NCBI GenBank assembly: GCA_011055275.1
Contig: DSEZ01000117.1
Coordinates: 1 to 6,970, forward strand
Source: Thermoprotei archaeon
GTDB taxonomy: Archaea; Thermoproteota; Thermoprotei_A; Marsarchaeales; UBA168
Direction: 5' to 3'
Length of the DNA stretch: 6,970 nucleotides
Part shown: positions 4,876 to 6,970 of the stretch, in pieces
How the letters are laid out: each line of letters opens with the position of its first letter
Position numbering within the stretch: position 1 is the stretch's first letter
Notes under the pieces: generated by a model
Database searches by the model: none
What the model saw: the letters and a program-made list of their open reading frames with translations, nothing else
Told to the model about the DNA's origin: nothing
Position numbers and translations under genes: made by a program

Positions 4876-6970
4876 GGAGGCATTTGGAAACTTCTTGAGG
4901 GAATTTTCTGAGCCTGATCCAAAGGACCCGCAGAAAAACGTGGAAAAGTACAGGGATCTTGTGAGGGGCGTTGTCGCCAATAAGTCGAAGAGCCTTGTGG
5001 TCGAGTTCAAGGATCTGGTGGCCTTTGATCGCTCGTTGGCATCCGTCATAACTTCAGAGTACGATGCTCACGGTGAGGAGATTGATGCGGCTGCGACGAA
5101 TTTGCTGGCAGTTGAAAGCCCTGATTACGCGAGCGCATTAAGAACGCTCAAAGTCAGGTTCAGAGACCTACCTGAAAAGACACCCATGCGGCGCCTCAGA
5201 AGTGACGTGCTTGGGAAGCTCGTTGAGTTTAAGGGCGTGGTCGTAAGAGCGTCAAGGGTTTCTCCATACGTTCAGAAGGCCGTTTATCAGTGCATGAGCT
5301 GCGGGACCACCGTTGAAATAACGGAGGGAAGGCGCATGAGGCCACCCGCCGTTTGCCCCAACCCCTCATGCCCTAGCCATCAGACAGGCATAACGCGCTT
5401 CAGGTTCCTTCTGAAGGAGAGCGTTCTGGTTGACAGGCAGAGGATAAGGGTTCAAGAAGAACAAGAGGAGGTCCCACCAGGCCAGTTGCCCACGTACGTG
5501 GACGTGGAGCTCTTCGATGACGTGGTTGACGTGGCTAGACCTGGGGACAGAGTTGACATAGTTGGCGTGCTGGAGGGAGAGCCAAGCCCCACGGATCCGC
5601 AGGATCGCATATTGGACACTTACTTTGTGGCCAATTACATAGAAGTTGTAGATAAGGGTTTTGAGGAAGTCCAGATAACCGATGAGGACGTAAAGCGCAT
5701 AAAAGAGCTGGCGGCACTTCCCGACGTAAAGGAGAGGATATTATCTTCTATTGCCCCTCAGATATACGGCTTAGGCTACGTTAAGGAGGCCATAGCCCTC
5801 TCAATGTTTGGTTCTCAGCCCGTTTACGCTCCCGATGGTACTAGAATAAGGGGAGATATCCACATATTGCTGATAGGCGATCCGGGTGTGGGAAAGAGCC
5901 AGCTTCTTCAGTTTGCCGCAAAGCTCGCCCCAAGGGGTATATACACTTCAGGAAAGGGAAGTAGCGCTGCTGGATTAACCGCGGCCGTGGTCAAGGACCA
6001 AAAGGGCGAATTCATGCTTGAAGCTGGGGCTATGGTACTCGCTGACGGTGGGATAGCTTGCCTGGATGAGGTTGACAAGATGGACGAAAACGACAGGGTG
6101 GCCATACACCAAGCCATGGAGCAGCAGGTCACTTCCATAGCCAAGGCGGGCATAGTGGCCTCTTTGAACACGAGGGCCTCGGTGATAGCTGCAGCAAACC
6201 CCAAGCTTGGGCGCTACATGGATGACAGGACCGTAGGGGATAACGTGAACTTGCCGGTTACGATCCTCTCGCGTTTCGACCTTATATACATAATCAAGGA
6301 CAAGCCTGACTCGCTCACGGACAAGATGCTCTCAGATCACATACTTAAGGTGCACATGGTGCCCGAGCAAAAGCCAGCCATACCACCTCAGCTTCTGAGG
6401 AAATACATAAGCTACGCGAGAAGGTACGTGGCCCCTACCTTAAGCGAGGAAGCTGCGAACGCGCTGCAGGAGTTCTTCCTTAAGATGAGGGAGAGAAGCG
6501 TCTCATCAGATTCTCCTGTGGCCATAACCCCTAGGCAGCTGGAAGGGCTGATAAGGCTTACGAAAGCTGAAGCCAGGCTCAGGCTTAGGGACACGGCCAC
6601 CGTTGAGGATGCCCAGGAAGCCATAAACCTGACCAAGATGTACCTGAGCCAGGTCGGTATCGATCCCGAAACCGGCATGCCGGATATAGGCCCGGTGACC
6701 ACTGGCATGACGCACACCCAGCAGAACAGGGCATCCCTGTTCTTGAAGACTCTTGAGGAAATGCTTGACGAAAGCAAGGGCGAGGACGTTGAGCTTGAGA
6801 AATTCAAGGAGGAATTGGCCGAAAAGGGAATGGGAGAGGCCGAGTTCGAGAGGCTTTACAGGTCTTTCCTAAGGGATGGCGAGATCTTTGAGCCGAGTCC
6901 TGGAAAGGTTAATTACGTAGGGAGGAGAAAGAAGTATGAGCGAAGGTCTCTGGGTAGAGAAGTACAGGCC
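4835..6970 (+). CDS. mcm: Minichromosome maintenance (MCM) replicative DNA helicase, 3' end outside window
   Basis: Hexameric 3'-5' replicative helicase; 712 codons are visible with no stop. GTG 4835 (MAKSAEKQQ) is the likely start; TTG 4826 would add three residues, and TTG 4895 would cut the first helix (VEEAFGNFLREF). Layout: N-terminal helical domain about 10-95, OB fold with a Cys4 zinc site (C153, C156, C174, C179) about 100-265, AAA+ motor about 300-520, winged helix near 630-700. Motor residues are intact: Walker A GDPGVGKS with K354, Walker B D411-E412, presensor hairpin K437, sensor 1 N455, arginine finger R480 (SRFDL), sensor 2 R567 (TPRQLE). It overlaps the GINS gene by 41 nt. At the 3' end, after GEIFEPSPGKV where archaeal MCMs usually stop, the frame runs on as a basic tail into the rfc gene. 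Function is certain; both ends of the gene are less so. Confidence 0.95.
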   Translation, partial: MAKSAEKQQQIDVEEAFGNFLREFSEPDPKDPQKNVEKYRDLVRGVVANKSKSLVVEFKDLVAFDRSLASVITSEYDAHGEEIDAAATNLLAVESPDYASALRTLKVRFRDLPEKTPMRRLRSDVLGKLVEFKGVVVRASRVSPYVQKAVYQCMSCGTTVEITEGRRMRPPAVCPNPSCPSHQTGITRFRFLLKESVLVDRQRIRVQEEQEEVPPGQLPTYVDVELFDDVVDVARPGDRVDIVGVLEGEPSPTDPQDRILDTYFVANYIEVVDKGFEEVQITDEDVKRIKELAALPDVKERILSSIAPQIYGLGYVKEAIALSMFGSQPVYAPDGTRIRGDIHILLIGDPGVGKSQLLQFAAKLAPRGIYTSGKGSSAAGLTAAVVKDQKGEFMLEAGAMVLADGGIACLDEVDKMDENDRVAIHQAMEQQVTSIAKAGIVASLNTRASVIAAANPKLGRYMDDRTVGDNVNLPVTILSRFDLIYIIKDKPDSLTDKMLSDHILKVHMVPEQKPAIPPQLLRKYISYARRYVAPTLSEEAANALQEFFLKMRERSVSSDSPVAITPRQLEGLIRLTKAEARLRLRDTATVEDAQEAINLTKMYLSQVGIDPETGMPDIGPVTTGMTHTQQNRASLFLKTLEEMLDESKGEDVELEKFKEELAEKGMGEAEFERLYRSFLRDGEIFEPSPGKVNYVGRRKKYERRSLGREVQA
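6921..6926 (+). promoter_or_regulatory. Ribosome-binding site for the rfc gene
   Basis: GGAGGA inside the mcm 3' end, 9 nt before ATG 6936. It supports independent initiation of the RFC subunit rather than a fusion with MCM. Confidence 0.6.
6936..6970 (+). CDS. Replication factor C subunit, first codons only (3' end outside window)
   Basis: ATG 6936 opens a frame reading MSEGLWVEKYR, with the last two bases CC giving Pro. WVEKYRP is RFC box I, found at the extreme N-terminus of archaeal clamp-loader subunits, which are AAA+ proteins that load PCNA onto primed DNA. The start is in the +1 frame relative to mcm and overlaps it by at least 35 nt. A GGAGGA site precedes it at good spacing. Twelve residues do not separate the small from the large subunit; small is slightly more likely given the short leader. 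The adjacent GINS and MCM genes support the call. Confidence 0.8.
   Translation, partial: MSEGLWVEKYR

Noticed and set aside
4633..5049. 138-codon open frame on the minus strand
   Set aside because: Lies opposite the GINS end and mcm start, shows no recognisable domain, and its Ser/Thr/Phe-rich sequence looks like a complement of the charged plus-strand codons.
5908..6204. 98-codon minus-strand frame with hydrophobic stretches
   Set aside because: It is the complement of the MCM Walker A to sensor 1 region, whose conserved sequence explains the open frame.
6412..6807. 131-codon open frame on the minus strand, Ser-rich
   Set aside because: Fully inside the well-conserved mcm coding region, without promoter or family resemblance; a shadow of the real gene.
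6900..6970. MCM-RFC fusion or programmed frameshift
   Set aside because: The rfc gene has its own Shine-Dalgarno and ATG at good spacing, and no clear slippery heptamer or stem-loop is visible nearby.
1..6970. A previously undescribed system (defence, mobile or CRISPR-like)
   Set aside because: Every gene belongs to a known family in an expected context. No repeat arrays, transposase, integrase, toxin-antitoxin pair or RNA gene was seen on either strand.

Overview
The window looks archaeal. All genes lie on the + strand and are tightly packed, with ATA and AGG/AGA codons common and GGAGG/GAGGTGA ribosome-binding sites in front of most starts. TTG and GTG starts are frequent, and a BRE/TATA-type promoter sits at the distance expected for a leaderless mRNA. 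The GINS, MCM and RFC proteins confirm an archaeal replication system. Gene order and the MCM sequence resemble Thermoproteota (crenarchaeal or related TACK lineages). The tyrosine-rich, almost charge-free tail of the extracellular binding protein hints at a thermophile or acidophile. No finer taxonomy can be justified from the sequence.

Region 1 (1-4254) is an Opp/Dpp-class ABC importer operon. It holds the 3' end of a solute-binding protein gene, two permeases (DppB-like and DppC-like) and two ATPases (DppD-like and DppF-like). Spacing runs from a few bases to overlaps of 4 and 14 nt, so the five genes are probably one translationally coupled transcript. The products form a standard five-part importer: the binding protein captures substrate outside the membrane, B and C form the channel, and D and F hydrolyse ATP. 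Substrate cannot be read from the sequence; archaeal members of this class import either peptides or oligosaccharides.

Region 2 (4255-4305) is the only intergenic gap of note, 51 bp. It carries pyrimidine-rich tracts that could end the importer transcript and a promoter for the next operon. No gene-free stretch exceeds 300 bases.

Region 3 (4306-6970) is a DNA replication cluster: a GINS subunit (Gins23-type by domain order), the MCM replicative helicase, and the first codons of a replication factor C subunit. GINS and MCM are partners in the archaeal replicative helicase complex, and RFC loads the PCNA clamp. The genes overlap: mcm starts inside the GINS gene, and the mcm frame is still open where rfc starts and where the window ends.

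I found no tRNA, rRNA, CRISPR array, insertion sequence or clear novel system. The points most worth a second look are the overlapping replication genes, the matching four-cysteine C-termini of both transporter ATPases, and the compact terminator/promoter between the two operons.
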